Assembly: GCF_005048265.1 (NCBI RefSeq)
Contig: NZ_SUNH01000006.1
Span: 150,132-214,131 of the forward strand
Origin: Paracoccus hibiscisoli
Lineage (GTDB): Bacteria; Pseudomonadota; Alphaproteobacteria; Rhodobacterales; Rhodobacteraceae
Direction of reading: 5' to 3'
DNA: 64,000 nt
Each line of letters begins with the position of its first letter. Positions within the stretch are counted from its first letter, which is position 1. The notes under the pieces were generated by a model. That model was not told the DNA's origin. It did not search any database and worked only from the letters and a program-made list of their open reading frames with translations. The position numbers were made by a program, and so were the translations under genes. Below are positions 26,918 to 38,359 of this stretch, in pieces.

Positions 26918-28612
26918 ATGGATGATCTGGAACGCCGCATCGCCATGGCCCGCGGCGACGAACCCGCCGACATCGTCCTGCGGGGCGGCCGGGTGTTCGA
27001 CCTGATCACCGGCACGATGATGGTGGGCGACGTGGCCATTTGCGGCGACCGGATCGCGGGCATCGGCGATTATGACGGCGCCCGCGTGATCGACGTGGCC
27101 GGGCTGGTCCTGGTTCCGGGCTTCATCGACACGCATCTGCATGTCGAAAGCAGCCTGGTCACGCCCCATGAATTCGACCGCTGCGTGACGCCGCGCGGCG
27201 TCACCACCGCCATCTGCGACCCCCATGAGATCGCCAATGTCATCGGCCTGGACGGCATCCGCTGGTTCCAGCAGGCCTCGGAACAGCTGCTGATGGACCT
27301 GCGGGTCCAGCTGTCCTCCTGCGTGCCGTCGACCGAGATGGAGACATCGGGCGCGCGGATCGAGGCCGGGGATCTGGCGCAGGTCATGGGCCACCCCTCG
27401 GCCATCGGGCTGGCCGAGTTCATGAACTATCCCGGCATCATCCACCGCGATCCGGGCGCCATGGCCAAGCTGCGCCTGTTCGCGGGCGGCCATGTCGACG
27501 GGCATTGCCCGCAGCTGTCGGGCCGGGACCTGAACGCCTACATCGCCGCCGGCATCCGCACCGAGCACGAGGCGACCACAGCGGACGAGGCGCTGGAAAA
27601 GCTGCGCAAGGGCATGCGCGTGCTGATCCGCGAGGGGTCCGTCAGCAAGGATCTGGACGCCCTGCAACCGATCCTGACCGAGGCCACCAGCCCCTATCTG
27701 TGCCTGTGCACCGACGACCGCAACCCGCTGGATATCGCGGAACACGGGCACCTGGACTATATGATCCGCCGCCTGATCGCGCTTGGCACCGCGCCGCTGG
27801 CGGCCTATCGCGCCGCCTCGCTGTCGGCGGCCGAGGCATTCGGCCTGAAGGATCGCGGGTTGATCGCGCCGGGCCTGCGCGCCGATATCGTGGCCATCGA
27901 CAGCCTGGAGGGCTGCCACGCGCAGCTGGTCCTGGCCGGGGGCCGGGTGGTGGATGACGCGGCCTTTGCTGCACGCGGGGCCATCGCCCCGGTGGCGCGC
28001 GCCTCGGTCAAGGCGCCCCGGGTCGCCGCGCAGGATTTCCGCTGCACCGGCAACCGGACCCAGACCCCGGTGATCGGCATCCTGGAAGGCAAGATCATCA
28101 CCGAACACCTGACCGTCGACATCGCCCCGCAAGATGGCGACAAGCGCCCCGACCCGGCCCGCGACCTGACCCGCATCGCGGTGATCGAGCGTCACGGCAA
28201 GAACGGCAACATCGCCACGGGGTTCGTGCGGGGGTTTGGGCTGGCGCGGGGGGCCATCGCCTCGACCGTGTGCCACGACCATCACAACATCGCGGTCGTG
28301 GGGGTCGATTACGACGACATGGCCCTGGCCGCCAACCGCCTGACCCAGATCGAGGGCGGATTCGTGGTGACCCTGGACGGCCGGGTCCTGGCCGAACTGC
28401 CCCTGCCCGTCGCGGGCCTGATGAGCCTGGACCCCTTCGAGGCCGTGCGCGACCGGCTGATCGCGTTGCGAGAAGCCGCCCGCACCCTGGGCACGACACT
28501 GGAGGAGCCGTTCCTGCAGCTGGCGTTTCTGGCCCTGCCGGTCATCCCGGCGCTGAAAATCACCGATCGCGGCATGGTCGACGTCACCGCCTTCGAGATC
28601 ATCGCCCCCTGA
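26918..28612 (+). CDS. ade: Adenine deaminase
   Basis: Amidohydrolase converting adenine to hypoxanthine for purine salvage, 564 aa. Metal site HxH in [13 protein letters not shown]-terminal composite domain [15 protein letters not shown], the FMNYPGII region and the C-terminal subdomain starting [17 protein letters not shown]. Start at the ATG preceded by AGGAG (26907-26911); an in-frame TTG upstream was rejected. Lies 61 bases after hisH in the same direction and converges with cmk. Confidence 0.95.
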   Translation: MDDLERRIAMARGDEPADIVLRGGRVFDLITGTMMVGDVAICGDRIAGIGDYDGARVIDVAGLVLVPGFIDTHLHVESSLVTPHEFDRCVTPRGVTTAICDPHEIANVIGLDGIRWFQQASEQLLMDLRVQLSSCVPSTEMETSGARIEAGDLAQVMGHPSAIGLAEFMNYPGIIHRDPGAMAKLRLFAGGHVDGHCPQLSGRDLNAYIAAGIRTEHEATTADEALEKLRKGMRVLIREGSVSKDLDALQPILTEATSPYLCLCTDDRNPLDIAEHGHLDYMIRRLIALGTAPLAAYRAASLSAAEAFGLKDRGLIAPGLRADIVAIDSLEGCHAQLVLAGGRVVDDAAFAARGAIAPVARASVKAPRVAAQDFRCTGNRTQTPVIGILEGKIITEHLTVDIAPQDGDKRPDPARDLTRIAVIERHGKNGNIATGFVRGFGLARGAIASTVCHDHHNIAVVGVDYDDMALAANRLTQIEGGFVVTLDGRVLAELPLPVAGLMSLDPFEAVRDRLIALREAARTLGTTLEEPFLQLAFLALPVIPALKITDRGMVDVTAFEIIAP

Positions 28613-28629
28613 GATCAGGCCCCACGACC

Positions 28630-29217
28630 TCAGGCGCCGCGCACCCGCTCCACATGGGCGATGGCGGCGGCCACGGCGGCCTCAATGCTCAGCGCGCTGG
28701 TGTCCAGCACCACGGCGTCTTCGGCGGGGCGCAGCGGGGCCGCGGCGCGTTGGCTGTCGCGCAGGTCGCGTTCGCGCAGCTGGGCCAGCATCTCGTCGGG
28801 ATCGGCGCCCAATTCGGCGGCGCGTCGGGCGGCGCGGACCGCGTCCGAGGCCACGACATACAGCTTGACCGGCGCGTCGGGGCAGATCACCGTGCCGATG
28901 TCGCGCCCGTCCAGGACGGCGCCTGGTTCCTGTGCGGCAAAATGACGCTGGAACGCCACCAGGGCATCGCGAACCTCGGGGATGGCCGCGATGCGGCTGG
29001 CGGCCTGGCCCGCCTCGGCGCTGCGCAAGCCCTCGCGGGTCAGGTCGGCGGCGGTCAGCGTGCGCGCCGCGGCCACGGCGTCGCCGCCCTTGGCACCCGT
29101 CGCGCGATACAGCAGGCCCGTATCCAGGTGGTGAAAACCGAACCGATCGGCCAGGGCGCGGGCAATCGTGCCCTTTCCCGAGGCGGCAGGTCCGTCGATG
29201 GCGATGATGAAGGGCAT
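28630..29217 (-). CDS. cmk: Cytidylate kinase
   Basis: Phosphorylates CMP/dCMP with ATP, 195 aa. P-loop [18 protein letters not shown] at the N terminus, [11 protein letters not shown] substrate segment, [19 protein letters not shown] and the lid-type RLxR-like segment [19 protein letters not shown]. Slightly shorter than the enterobacterial enzyme but all motifs are present. Start at [10 protein letters not shown]; the open frame upstream is Pro-rich and not conserved in character. Divergent from the LuxR gene. Confidence 0.95.
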   Translation of the reverse strand: MPFIIAIDGPAASGKGTIARALADRFGFHHLDTGLLYRATGAKGGDAVAAARTLTAADLTREGLRSAEAGQAASRIAAIPEVRDALVAFQRHFAAQEPGAVLDGRDIGTVICPDAPVKLYVVASDAVRAARRAAELGADPDEMLAQLRERDLRDSQRAAAPLRPAEDAVVLDTSALSIEAAVAAAIAHVERVRGA

Positions 29218-29388
29218 GGCGGGGGCGACTTTGGGCAAGGGCGGTTCGGGCCCTGTTTCGCATGGCACGGCCCCAAAGGTCCAGCGCCCCAGCCCATCGC
29301 CGACGCCCAAAGGCGGACCCGATGCCGCGTCCGGGCGTTAGGACTGTTCCAGTTTCCCCCTTGGCAAAGACCGCGGGGCACCATCCTA

Positions 29389-29402
29389 TGCATCTTTATG
29401 CA
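29389..29402. promoter_or_regulatory. Short inverted repeat upstream of the LuxR-type gene
   Basis: TGCAT-CTTT-ATGCA, five-base arms, ending 22 bases before the luxR-type start in a locally AT-rich stretch. Possible operator or promoter-overlapping site; short enough to be chance. Confidence 0.3.
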
Positions 29403-29424
29403 ATGATTTGAGTTCGTGATATAA

Positions 29425-30231
29425 ATGTTGCCAGGTTTCATCGAACGTCTGCTGGACGCCAGAACCATCCCCGATATCGGCGCCGTCTTTCACCAGGCGA
29501 TGGCGCATCTGGGGTTCGAACATGCGCTCTATGCGGGACGTTTCATGCTCAGCGTGCCGCGATCAGTGATGCAGGAAAATCCGGTCGTGCTCAGCAATCT
29601 GCCGCCGCGGCTGATCGAACACGCGCAGCAGTTGCGCGACCTGCATCGCGACCCGTGGATCGAATGGGTGCTGAACAATGACGGCGATATCGCCGCGCGC
29701 GATCTGCTGGCCCGTGGCGTCCATTCGCCGTCGCTGGCGCTGGCGGCGGATCACGGCGTGGGCGCGGTCCAGATCGTCAGCCTGCGCGACAAGGTCCTGA
29801 ACGGGGTGGGCGCGGTGCTGGCGGTTCCCTTTCAGGGCGCAGGCGATCACCACCTGCGAGAGCGGTGGGCCCTGGCGGGACGCGATGTGCGGGTCCTGTC
29901 CTGGGTCATGCACATGCGCATCGCCACCATGCACCGCCACCCGGCCAAGGCGACCCTGACGCCCCGCCAGCGCGAGGTTCTGGGATGGCGGTCGTCGGGC
30001 AAGACCGTAGCCGAGACCGCGATGATCCTGGGCATCACCCCCGCCACCGTGGAAAAGCACATGCGCCTGGCCCGCGAGGCCCTGGGCGTGGACACGACCC
30101 CCCAGGCCGTGCTCAAGGCCCATGTGACGCATCAGCTGTTCGGCCCCGTCACCGGCGCGACCCTGCCGCGGGGCGAGGATGGCGAAGGTAAGGGTTTCCA
30201 CCGTTTCGCTGCGCTGAAAAACCGCATCTGA
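29425..30231 (+). CDS. LuxR-type transcriptional regulator, apparently orphan
   Basis: A 268-residue regulator with an N-terminal autoinducer-binding-like domain (residues about 15-165) and a C-terminal LuxR helix-turn-helix: LTPRQREVLGWRSSGKTVAE then TAMILGITPATVEKHMRLAR. In the ligand domain the DP pair (RDPWIEW) is kept, but the positions matching the TraR/LuxR tryptophan and tyrosine that contact the acyl-homoserine lactone seem replaced (NLPPRLIEHAQ). No luxI-type synthase lies in the window. There is no clear ribosome site before the ATG. A C-terminal extension of about 35 residues after the HTH is unusual. Signal and targets unknown. Confidence 0.85.
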   Translation: MLPGFIERLLDARTIPDIGAVFHQAMAHLGFEHALYAGRFMLSVPRSVMQENPVVLSNLPPRLIEHAQQLRDLHRDPWIEWVLNNDGDIAARDLLARGVHSPSLALAADHGVGAVQIVSLRDKVLNGVGAVLAVPFQGAGDHHLRERWALAGRDVRVLSWVMHMRIATMHRHPAKATLTPRQREVLGWRSSGKTVAETAMILGITPATVEKHMRLAREALGVDTTPQAVLKAHVTHQLFGPVTGATLPRGEDGEGKGFHRFAALKNRI

Positions 30232-30332
30232 TCGCGCTGTTCCGTGAGTGGTGACACGACAGTGTCAGGAACAGGCGGCGCGCGGTCGGGTTGCCTTGGC
30301 CGCGCGCCGCCACCAAAGGCCGCGAAACGCAA

Positions 30333-30356
30333 GATGCCGGCCAAAGGGCCGGCATC
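30333..30356 (-). terminator. Terminator of the rpsB-tsf operon
   Basis: Ten-base perfect stem GATGCCGGCC / GGCCGGCATC with a four-base loop, 24 bases after the tsf stop; on the minus strand it is followed by TTGCGTTT. Confidence 0.7.
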
Positions 30357-30379
30357 CGTGTCAGTCAGCAGTCAGAAGA

Positions 30380-31291
30380 TCAGGCGCCGCTGAGGGTCTT
30401 GGCGACCTCGGCTGCGAAATCCTCTTCCTTCTTCTCGATGCCTTCGCCGACCATCACGCGGGCATAGCCGGTGATCTCGACGCCGGCTTCCTTGGCGGCC
30501 TGCTCGACCGTCAGGTCGGGGTTCATCACGAAGGCCTGACCCAGCAGGGTGTTCTCGGCCACGAACTTCTTCATCCGGCCCGGGATGATGTTGTTCTGGA
30601 TGACGGCCTCGGGCTTCGGCTTGGTGGACGAGGCGTTCTCTTCCAGCGCCTTGGCGGTCTGCACCTGCAGCTCGCGCTCCAGCGCGGCCTGGTCCATGGT
30701 GGCCTCGGACAGGGACACGGGGTTGGTGGCCGCGATGTGCATCGCGAACTGCTTGCCCACGGTCTGCGCCGTGTCGGCCGGACCCGACAGCGCGACCAGC
30801 ACGCCGATCTTGCCCAGGCCGTCGGCGGCGGCGTTGTGCACGTAGGACACGACGGTCTCGCCTTCCAGGACCTGCACGCGGCGCAGGGTCAGGTTCTCGC
30901 CGATGCGGGCGATGGCGCCGGTCACGACGTCGCCCACGGGCTTGCCGCCCAGATCGGCCGCCTTGAGCGCCTCGATGTCGCTTGCGCCGTTCAGCGCAAC
31001 GCCGGTGATGTCACGGACCAGCTGCTGGAAATCGGCGTTCTTGGCGACGAAATCGGTTTCCGAATTGATCTCGACGGCAACGCCGCGGCCACCCGAAACC
31101 TGCACGCCCACCAGACCTTCGGCGGCGACGCGGTCGGCCTTCTTGGCGGCTTTCGCCAGGCCCTTGGTGCGCAGCCAGTCGATGGCCGCTTCCATGTTGC
31201 CGTCGTTTTCGGTCAGGGCCTTCTTGGCGTCCATCATGCCTGCGCCGGTGGTCTCGCGCAGTTCCTTCACCATCGCTGCGGTGATTGCCAT
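30380..31291 (-). CDS. tsf: Elongation factor Ts
   Basis: Guanine-nucleotide exchange factor for EF-Tu, 303 aa. The UBA-like N terminus and EF-Ts signature are evident: [20 protein letters not shown], then [14 protein letters not shown] and the C-terminal [26 protein letters not shown] precedes the ATG. Second gene of rpsB-tsf, 83 bases after rpsB. Confidence 0.97.
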   Translation of the reverse strand: MAITAAMVKELRETTGAGMMDAKKALTENDGNMEAAIDWLRTKGLAKAAKKADRVAAEGLVGVQVSGGRGVAVEINSETDFVAKNADFQQLVRDITGVALNGASDIEALKAADLGGKPVGDVVTGAIARIGENLTLRRVQVLEGETVVSYVHNAAADGLGKIGVLVALSGPADTAQTVGKQFAMHIAATNPVSLSEATMDQAALERELQVQTAKALEENASSTKPKPEAVIQNNIIPGRMKKFVAENTLLGQAFVMNPDLTVEQAAKEAGVEITGYARVMVGEGIEKKEEDFAAEVAKTLSGA

Positions 31292-31374
31292 ATCCGTCTC
31301 CTATCTGTTGAACGCGTCAGGCGGGGCATACCCCCGCCTGACGACACATCCATGAAATCGTCGATCCGGACGGA

Positions 31375-32148
31375 TCAGGCCTCGGCGGGCGCCTCGGCCT
31401 CGTCCAGCAGCTCTTCGGGGGCGTCCGACAGCGAGCCCAGGTCGACGCCGGCGGCGCCCATCTGTGCCGACATGCCGTCCAGCGCCGCACGGCTGACCAG
31501 ATCGCAGTACAGCGCGATGGCGCGGGCCGCGTCATCGTTGCCCGGAATGATGTAGTCCACGCCATCGGGCGAGCAGTTGGTGTCGACCACGGCCACGACC
31601 GGAATGCCCAGCTTCTTGGCTTCCAGGATGGCCAGGTCTTCCTTGTTCACGTCGATGACGAAGATCAGGTCGGGAAGGCCGCCCATGTCGCGGATGCCGC
31701 CCAGCGAGGCTTGCAGTTTGGTCTGCTCGCGCTCCAGCTGCAGGCGCTCTTTCTTGGTCAGACCCTCGGCGCCGCCGGCCATGGTCTCATCAATCGCCTT
31801 CAGACGGTTGATCGACTGGCTGACGGTCTTCCAGTTGGTCAGCGTGCCGCCCAGCCAACGGTGGTTCATGTAGAACTGCGCCGATTTCTCGGCGGCTTCG
31901 GCGATGGCCTTCTGGGCCTGGCGCTTGGTGCCGACGAACAGCACGCGGCCGCCCTTGGCGACGGTGTCGCGCACGACCTGCAGGGCCTGGTCCAGCATCG
32001 GGACGGTCTGGGTCAGGTCCAGGATGTGGATGCCGTTGCGGTCGCCATAGATGAACTCGCCCATGCGGGGGTTCCAGCGCTGCGTCTGGTGGCCATAGTG
32101 AACGCCAGCTTCAAGAAGCTGACGCAGCGAGAATTCGGGAAGCGCCAT
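31375..32148 (-). CDS. rpsB: 30S ribosomal protein S2
   Basis: Small-subunit protein bridging head and body, 257 aa. Starts [20 protein letters not shown]; further signatures are [33 protein letters not shown] and [20 protein letters not shown]. The C terminus has an acidic Ala/Glu tail ([14 protein letters not shown]) typical of alphaproteobacteria. Start confirmed by conservation and the AAGGAA site; the open frame extends upstream but is not protein-like. Confidence 0.97.
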   Translation of the reverse strand: MALPEFSLRQLLEAGVHYGHQTQRWNPRMGEFIYGDRNGIHILDLTQTVPMLDQALQVVRDTVAKGGRVLFVGTKRQAQKAIAEAAEKSAQFYMNHRWLGGTLTNWKTVSQSINRLKAIDETMAGGAEGLTKKERLQLEREQTKLQASLGGIRDMGGLPDLIFVIDVNKEDLAILEAKKLGIPVVAVVDTNCSPDGVDYIIPGNDDAARAIALYCDLVSRAALDGMSAQMGAAGVDLGSLSDAPEELLDEAEAPAEA

Positions 32149-32409
32149 GAGGAGTTCCTTTCCGGTTTGCGCCTTGGCAGGGGGTCTCAGGGCGGATGCC
32201 CCAACCGGTGGACCTTTGCGGATATGTCCCGCAAGGCCCTCCCCTGCCTGTGAAGTAGGCGCGCGATAGCCCCTGCACGGGCGAAACGCAAGCGGATTCG
32301 CTGTGGCATTCCTGCAGATAGCGGTAACATCAGCATGGCGGCACCCTTGCATCGGGCGGGGCTTGGGTTCAGGTTCGCAGCAGTTCCATTCATAAGCGAT
32401 AGGCCCGTC

Positions 32410-33051
32410 ATGACCCCCCAAGATCAGTCCCGGCAGACGAAAGCCCTGTGCCAGCTGGCGCCGGTGATCCCGGTCATCGTCATCAAGGACGCAGGCCACG
32501 CCGAGGGGCTGGCGCGCGCGCTGGTCGCGGGCGGCCTGCCGGTGCTGGAGGTGACGCTGCGCTCGGATGCCGCGCTGGACGCGATCTGCGCCATGAGCCG
32601 CGTGTCGGGAGGCCATGTCGGCGCAGGCACCGTGCTGACCCCGGACGACGCGAAACGCGCCAAGGACGCGGGCGCCAGCTTTGCGGTCTCGCCCGGCCTG
32701 ACCGACCGGCTGATCGCGGCCTGCGAGGATCTGGCCCTGCCGCTGCTGCCCGGAGCGGTCACCGCCTCCGAAGTCATGCGCGCCGCAGATGCCGGGTTTG
32801 ACATGCTGAAGTTCTTCCCGGCCGAGGCGGTGGGCGGCGCCCCGGCGCTGAAATCGCTGGCAGGCCCCCTGCCCCGCATCAGTTTTTGCCCCACGGGCGG
32901 CGTCACGCCGCAGAACGCGACCAGCTATCTGTCCCTGCCCAACGTGATCTGCGTCGGTGGCAGCTGGATCGTGAGCGACGCCGACATGGCCGCCGGCAAC
33001 TGGCATGCGATCGAGGATCGCGCCCGCACCGCCGCAGCCCTGCGCGGCTGA
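32410..33051 (+). CDS. eda: 2-dehydro-3-deoxy-phosphogluconate aldolase (KDPG/KHG aldolase)
   Basis: Class I aldolase of 213 aa splitting KDPG into pyruvate and glyceraldehyde 3-phosphate in the Entner-Doudoroff pathway. Catalytic Lys in [14 protein letters not shown], general base Glu in VLEVTLRS, and [14 protein letters not shown]. The phosphate loop is [11 protein letters not shown]. Start ATG at 32410. No edd or zwf adjacent; the next gene, two bases away, is an MFS carrier. Confidence 0.95.
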   Translation: MTPQDQSRQTKALCQLAPVIPVIVIKDAGHAEGLARALVAGGLPVLEVTLRSDAALDAICAMSRVSGGHVGAGTVLTPDDAKRAKDAGASFAVSPGLTDRLIAACEDLALPLLPGAVTASEVMRAADAGFDMLKFFPAEAVGGAPALKSLAGPLPRISFCPTGGVTPQNATSYLSLPNVICVGGSWIVSDADMAAGNWHAIEDRARTAAALRG

Positions 33052-33053
33052 CC

Positions 33054-34250
33054 ATGGACCTGGCGCGCGCCCGCAGGAATGTCGCCGTCCTTGTGCTGGC
33101 GCAGGCGATCCTGGGCGCGCAGATGTCGGTCATCTTCATTGTGGGCGGGCTGGCGGGACAGATCCTGTCGCCGCATCCCTGCCTGGTGACGCTGCCGCTG
33201 TCGATGATCATCCTGGGCTCGACCCTGTCGGCGCGGCCGCTGGCACGCTTCATGCAGGCGCGCGGGCGGCAGGCGGGGTTCCTGCTGGCGGTGGCGGCAG
33301 GGGGCCTGGGCGCGGCCGTCGCGGCGGCCGGGCTGTGGCTGGGATCGTTCGGGCTGTTCATGGTCGGGTCGACCCTGACGGGCATCTACATGTCGGCGCA
33401 GGGCTTCTATCGCTTTGCCGCCACCGACACCGCGCCGGAAGATTACGCCCCCAAGGCCATCAGCCTGGTCATGGCCGGGGGCCTTGCCGCCGCGATCATC
33501 GGCCCCGCGCTGGTGCGGATGACCAGCGACCTGACGGCGGTGCCGTTCCTGGCGACCTATCTGGCGGTGATCGGCCTGAACCTGGCCGGGCCGGTCCTGT
33601 TTGCCTTTCTGGACATCCCCAAACCGCCCGCCCCGGTGGCGGGCGCACCGGCCGGGCGCCCGATGGGCCAGATCCTGCGGACCCCCGCCATCGCCGTCGC
33701 GATGATCTGCGGGATGGTGTCCTATGCGCTGATGAACCTGGTGATGACATCGACACCGCTGGCCGTGGTGGGCTGCGGCTATGACACGGCGGATGCGGCC
33801 AACATCGTCAGCGCGCATGTGCTGGCCATGTTCGCGCCCAGCTTTGTCACCGGCCACCTGATCGCCCGCTTCGGGGCCGAGACCATCGTGGGGCTGGGCC
33901 TGGCGATCCTGGCCGCCGCTGGCGCCGTCGCCCTGTCCGGGTTGGAGCTGGAGCAGTTCTTCATCGCGCTGATCCTGCTGGGGATCGGCTGGAACTTTGG
34001 CTATATCGGGGCCACGACCATGCTGACCCGCGCCCACGCCCCCGAGGAACGCGGCCGCGTGCAGGGCATGAACGATTTCGTCGTCTTCGGCGGGGTGTTC
34101 CTGGCATCCCTGTCGTCGGGCGGGCTGATGAACTGTTCGGGCGGGTCCATCGTCGCGGGCTGGAACGCGGTCAATCTGGCGATGCTGCCCTTCCTGGTGC
34201 TGGCGGGCGGAGCGCTGATCTGGCTGGTGATGCGTCCCCGCCCCGCCTGA
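33054..34250 (+). CDS. MFS transporter of unknown substrate
   Basis: Major facilitator of 398 aa with about twelve helices, beginning [19 protein letters not shown]. The loop 2-3 region is [20 protein letters not shown], a weak match to motif [22 protein letters not shown] helices in the second half (near residue 225) and [18 protein letters not shown] near residue 310 are typical of the UMF1/YfmO-type family often annotated only as MFS. Starts two bases after the aldolase stop, so co-transcribed, which hints at a sugar-acid substrate. Ends two bases from the convergent xseA stop. Confidence 0.85.
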   Translation: MDLARARRNVAVLVLAQAILGAQMSVIFIVGGLAGQILSPHPCLVTLPLSMIILGSTLSARPLARFMQARGRQAGFLLAVAAGGLGAAVAAAGLWLGSFGLFMVGSTLTGIYMSAQGFYRFAATDTAPEDYAPKAISLVMAGGLAAAIIGPALVRMTSDLTAVPFLATYLAVIGLNLAGPVLFAFLDIPKPPAPVAGAPAGRPMGQILRTPAIAVAMICGMVSYALMNLVMTSTPLAVVGCGYDTADAANIVSAHVLAMFAPSFVTGHLIARFGAETIVGLGLAILAAAGAVALSGLELEQFFIALILLGIGWNFGYIGATTMLTRAHAPEERGRVQGMNDFVVFGGVFLASLSSGGLMNCSGGSIVAGWNAVNLAMLPFLVLAGGALIWLVMRPRPA

Positions 34251-34252
34251 GA

Positions 34253-35836
34253 TCAGATCAGCGTCTTCTGCTCCGGTGGGGCGGGTTTGCGCCGCTTTGG
34301 CTTGTCGGGGACGCCCTCGGGGCGCACGGCCACGCGGCGATCGCCCGCGAATTGCAGCTCCACCCGCGGGGTCCGGGCGGCGACCTCGGGCGCGGTGATC
34401 ACCCCGCCCTCCGGGTCGCGCAGGATCACGAAACCGCGCCGCAGCGTTTGTTCATGACCCAATGACAGCCGCATCCTGTCCAGCCGGACCAGCGCATCCT
34501 GCCGCTGAGCGCGGATACGGGCCATGGCCGCGACCAGCCGCCGGTCCAGATCGGCCAGCCGCGCGCCCTGCTGCGCCACCGCGCGCCGGGTGTCGGCCAG
34601 AACCCGCACCAGCGAATTCTCCAGCCGGTCGCGCAGCTGTGCCAGACGGTCGCGCGGACGCTCCAGTCGCCGGTTGCGCGCAGCCTCCAGCCGCATCAGC
34701 GCCCGGTCCAGCCCGGACCGCTTGCCTTGGGTGAACTGACGCAGCATGGCGGCGGGCATCGGGCGCGCGGCCAGCTGTTGCCGGCGCGCGCGGGCCAGCT
34801 GCCGCAGCGCCGGTTCCAGCCGCCCGCCCCACAGGTCCAGCCGCTGCCGCGCGCCCTCGGTCAGGGCGGCGGGGCGGCCCAGGGCGCGGGCCAGATCGCG
34901 CAAGCGCTGACGCGGGCGCTGGATCGCCTGCGCATTGCTGCGCGCCATCCGTGCCCCGGTTTCCGCCAGTCGTGTGGCCAGATCGGCGCGGACCGGCACG
35001 GCCATCTCGGCCGCGGCCGTGGGTGTCGGCGCCCGCCTGTCCGAAGCGAAATCAATCAGCGTCGTGTCCGTCTCATGCCCCACAGCCGATATAAGGGGAA
35101 TGTCGCTTTCCGCCGCCGCCCGTACGACAGGTTCCTCATTGAAGCCCCACAGATCCTCCAGCGACCCGCCGCCGCGCGCCACGATGATCAGGTCGGGCCG
35201 CGGGATCGGCCCGCCCGGTGTCAGCGCGTTGAAGCCCCGGATCGCCGCCGTCACCTGCGGCGCGCAACCCTCGCCCTGCACGGCCACCGGCCAGATGATC
35301 ACGCGGGTCGGAAACCGGTCGCGCAGCCGGTGCAGGATGTCGCGGATCACCGCGCCAGAGGGCGAGGTCACCACCCCGATCACCCGTGGCAGATAAGGCA
35401 GGGCGCGCTTGCGGTCCTGATCGAACAGCCCTTCGGCGGCCAGCGCCTTGCGACGCTTCTCCAGCATCGCCATCAGCGCGCCCGCACCCGCGGGTTCGAT
35501 CTGATCGACGATCATCTGGTACTTCGACTGGCCCGGAAAGGTCGTCAGGCGGCCGGTGGCGATGACCTCCATCCCTTCCTCGGGGCGCTGGATCAGGCGG
35601 GCGGCCTGCCCCTTCCAGGTGACGGCGGCCAGGACGGCGCGGTCATCCTTCAGGTCGAAATACAGATGTCCCGATCCGGGGCGGGACACGCGGCCGACCT
35701 CGGCCCGCACGCGGACGCGGCCGAACTGATCCTCGATGCTGCGTTTGACCGCGCCGGACAGTTCGGACACGGTGAATTCATGCGCGTTGCTGCCCGGTTC
35801 GGGGGCATCGTCCATGTCGTCGTCCAGCAGGTCCAT
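34253..35836 (-). CDS. xseA: Exodeoxyribonuclease VII large subunit
   Basis: Catalytic subunit of ExoVII, 527 aa, degrading single-stranded DNA from both ends. N-terminal OB fold ([37 protein letters not shown]), catalytic domain with [36 protein letters not shown] and [29 protein letters not shown], then a long helical Arg-rich stalk (residues about 290-450). An acidic N-terminal tail ([15 protein letters not shown]) precedes the OB fold. XseB is not in the window. Confidence 0.96.
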   Translation of the reverse strand: MDLLDDDMDDAPEPGSNAHEFTVSELSGAVKRSIEDQFGRVRVRAEVGRVSRPGSGHLYFDLKDDRAVLAAVTWKGQAARLIQRPEEGMEVIATGRLTTFPGQSKYQMIVDQIEPAGAGALMAMLEKRRKALAAEGLFDQDRKRALPYLPRVIGVVTSPSGAVIRDILHRLRDRFPTRVIIWPVAVQGEGCAPQVTAAIRGFNALTPGGPIPRPDLIIVARGGGSLEDLWGFNEEPVVRAAAESDIPLISAVGHETDTTLIDFASDRRAPTPTAAAEMAVPVRADLATRLAETGARMARSNAQAIQRPRQRLRDLARALGRPAALTEGARQRLDLWGGRLEPALRQLARARRQQLAARPMPAAMLRQFTQGKRSGLDRALMRLEAARNRRLERPRDRLAQLRDRLENSLVRVLADTRRAVAQQGARLADLDRRLVAAMARIRAQRQDALVRLDRMRLSLGHEQTLRRGFVILRDPEGGVITAPEVAARTPRVELQFAGDRRVAVRPEGVPDKPKRRKPAPPEQKTLI

Positions 35837-35898
35837 GCGTCTTGTTCCCTTGTCCGCGCCAGACTAGAACGCCGCAAGGTCAAGCGAAAGGGCGGCAG

Positions 35899-37155
35899 AT
35901 GAATATCCTGATCCTGGGCGGCGGCGGGCGCGAACACGCGTTGGCCTGGGCAATCCGGCAGAACCCGAAATGCGACCGCCTGATCGTGGCGCCCGGCAAT
36001 GCAGGCATCGCGGGCGTCGCCGAATGCGCCGATCTGGACGTGCTGTCGCGCGCCGAGGTCCTGGAGTTCGCTCAGGAAAACGCCATCGACTTCGTGATCG
36101 TCGGCCCCGAGGCGCCCTTGGCCGCAGGCGTGTCCGACGCCCTGCGCAACGCGGGCTTCCTGGTCTTTGGCCCGTCGCAGGCCGCAGCCCAGCTGGAGGC
36201 ATCCAAAACCTTCACCAAGGAAATCTGCGACGCCTGCGCCGCCCCGACTGCAGCCTGGGCCCGGTTCACCGATGCCGCCGCCGCCCGCGATTACGTGACC
36301 GCCCAGGGCGCGCCGATCGTGGTCAAGGCCGACGGTCTGGCCGCCGGCAAGGGCGTCACCGTGGCCGAGACGGTGGAACAGGCACATGCCGCCATCGACG
36401 ACATCTTCGACGGCGCATTCGGCGACATGTCCGTCGTCATCGAGGAGTTCATGGACGGAGAGGAAGCGAGCTTCTTCATCCTCTCCGACGGCACCGACTG
36501 TCTGGCCATCGGCACCGCCCAGGACCACAAGCGCGTGGGCGACGGCGATACCGGCCCAAACACCGGCGGCATGGGCGCCTACAGCCCCGCCCCGGTGCTG
36601 ACGCAGGCGATCCAGGATCAGGTGATGGACCGCATCGTGCGCCCCACCATCGCCGAGATGGCGCGGCGCGGCACCCCGTTCCAGGGCGTGCTCTATGCCG
36701 GGCTGATGATCGCCGAGGGCCAAGCGCGGCTGGTCGAATACAACGTCCGCTTTGGCGACCCGGAATGCCAGGTGCTGATGATGCGGCTTGGCGGCCAGGT
36801 GCTGGACCTTCTTCTGGCCTGCGCCGAGGGGCGGCTGGCCGACACGCCCGTCACCTGGGCCGACGACCACGCCCTGACCGTGGTCATGGCCGCCCAGGGC
36901 TATCCCGGCGCCTATACCAAGGGCACCGCCATCCGCGGCCTGCAGGACCTGCCCGAAACCAGCTTCCAGATGACCTTCCACGCCGGCACCGACACCAAGG
37001 ACGGCACCGTCATCGCCACAGGCGGACGCGTCCTTGCCTGCACCGGCCGCGGCGCCACCCTGGCCGAGGCGCATCAGCGCGCCTATGCGCTGGTCGACGC
37101 GATCGATTGGCCGCAGGGCTTCTGCCGCCGCGACATCGGCTGGCGCGCCCTCTGA
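35899..37155 (+). CDS. purD: Phosphoribosylamine-glycine ligase (GAR synthetase)
   Basis: Second step of purine synthesis, 418 aa, ATP-grasp enzyme. N-terminal [20 protein letters not shown]-grasp [52 protein letters not shown] and the [20 protein letters not shown] loop; metal ligands in [13 protein letters not shown]. Start chosen at MNILILGG; the reading frame opens 19 codons earlier without conservation. Divergent from xseA, whose start is 62 bases away. Confidence 0.97.
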   Translation: MNILILGGGGREHALAWAIRQNPKCDRLIVAPGNAGIAGVAECADLDVLSRAEVLEFAQENAIDFVIVGPEAPLAAGVSDALRNAGFLVFGPSQAAAQLEASKTFTKEICDACAAPTAAWARFTDAAAARDYVTAQGAPIVVKADGLAAGKGVTVAETVEQAHAAIDDIFDGAFGDMSVVIEEFMDGEEASFFILSDGTDCLAIGTAQDHKRVGDGDTGPNTGGMGAYSPAPVLTQAIQDQVMDRIVRPTIAEMARRGTPFQGVLYAGLMIAEGQARLVEYNVRFGDPECQVLMMRLGGQVLDLLLACAEGRLADTPVTWADDHALTVVMAAQGYPGAYTKGTAIRGLQDLPETSFQMTFHAGTDTKDGTVIATGGRVLACTGRGATLAEAHQRAYALVDAIDWPQGFCRRDIGWRAL

Positions 37156-37162
37156 CAGCAAA

Positions 37163-37191
37163 GGGCCGGCGCGCCAAACACGCACCGGCCC
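37163..37191 (+). terminator. Hairpin after purD
   Basis: Stem GGGCCGGCGCG / CGCACCGGCCC (one G-U) with loop CCAAACA, eight bases after the purD stop, followed by a pyrimidine-rich tract that merges into the intergenic repeat at 37197. Confidence 0.55.
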
Positions 37192-37196
37192 CTGCC

Positions 37197-37230
37197 CTTC
37201 TTCTTCAGAAAAATATCCCCGCCGGAGGCA
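37197..37230 (+). repeat. Rhodobacterales intergenic repeat
   Basis: TTCTTCTTCA-GAA-AAATATCC followed by CCGCCGGAGGCA, between the convergent genes purD and prs. I recognise this as a short repeat found at many gene ends in this order (from memory). The same 18-position core occurs inside glcE (16893-16913) and a diverged copy lies at 40142. Confidence 0.65.
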
Positions 37231-37255
37231 TCCGCCCCCGCGCCCGGCGCGTCCC

Positions 37256-38266
37256 TCAGCTGGGAGAGTACAACCCCTCATAGATCGGCAGCAGCGTGTC
37301 CGTCTCGAACAGGCTGGACACCGATGTCCCGTTCCAGATGTTCAGGATCGCCTGCGTGAACATCGGCGCGGTCGGCACGATGCGGATGTTGGGCGCATTC
37401 TTGACTGCATCGGTCGGCTGGATCGAATCGGTGATGACCAGCGATTTCATCACCGATTTCGACACCCGCTCGACCGCAGGGCCGGACAGGACGCCGTGCG
37501 TGATATAGGCATGCACCTCGGTCGCACCATTGTCGGTCAGCACCTGCGCCGCCTTGCACAGCGTGCCCGCCGTGTCGCAGATGTCGTCCACGATGATGCA
37601 GGCCTTGCCCGACACGTCGCCGATCACGGTCATCTCGGCCACCTCGCCGGCCTTCTCGCGGCGCTTGTCCACGATGGCCAGGGGCGCGCCGATCCGGGTC
37701 GCCAGCTCGCGCGCGCGGGCCACGCCGCCCACATCCGGCGACACCACCATCAGATCGCCCATCCGGCCCTTGAAGTGATGCTGCACATCCAGCGCAAAGA
37801 CCGGCGCCGCATAAAGGTTGTCCACCGGAATGTCGAAGAACCCCTGGATCTGCGCCGCATGCAGGTCCAGCGTCAGCACCCGGTCGATCCCCGCATTGGT
37901 CAGCAGGTTCGCGACCAGCTTGGCAGTGATGGGCGTGCGGGCCTTGGCGCGGCGGTCCTGGCGGGCGTAGCCGAAATAGGGGATCACGGCGGTGATGCGC
38001 GCGGCCGACGACCGCTTCAGTGCGTCGACCATGATCAGCAGTTCCATCAGGTTGTCATTGGCCGGGTTCGAGGTCGGCTGGATGATGTACATGTCCTCGC
38101 CGCGCACGTTCTCATAGACCTCGACGAAGATCTCGGCATCGTTGAACCGCTCGACCCGCGCATCCAGCAGGTTGACGCTCATGCCCCGGTGCAGGGACAT
38201 GCGCCGCGCGATGCTTTGCGCCAGAGGTCGGTTGGCGTTTCCGGAAATCAGCTTGGGTTCGGTCAT
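37256..38266 (-). CDS. prs: Ribose-phosphate pyrophosphokinase
   Basis: Makes PRPP from ribose 5-phosphate and ATP, for nucleotides, histidine and tryptophan; 336 aa with the start at [15 protein letters not shown] (an ATG three codons upstream is equally possible). Signatures: [37 protein letters not shown], the PRPP-synthetase block [15 protein letters not shown] and the PRPP loop [17 protein letters not shown]. About 20 residues longer than the enterobacterial enzyme, through N- and C-terminal extensions. Confidence 0.97.
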   Translation of the reverse strand: MTEPKLISGNANRPLAQSIARRMSLHRGMSVNLLDARVERFNDAEIFVEVYENVRGEDMYIIQPTSNPANDNLMELLIMVDALKRSSAARITAVIPYFGYARQDRRAKARTPITAKLVANLLTNAGIDRVLTLDLHAAQIQGFFDIPVDNLYAAPVFALDVQHHFKGRMGDLMVVSPDVGGVARARELATRIGAPLAIVDKRREKAGEVAEMTVIGDVSGKACIIVDDICDTAGTLCKAAQVLTDNGATEVHAYITHGVLSGPAVERVSKSVMKSLVITDSIQPTDAVKNAPNIRIVPTAPMFTQAILNIWNGTSVSSLFETDTLLPIYEGLYSPS

Positions 38267-38359
38267 GACGGGCATGGGGCGGGGCCTTTGGCGGTTGCGT
38301 CAGATTGCGGCTGCCTTAGCACCGCGCTAGCCTGCGGCAAACCCGGAAAGGACAAAGCC

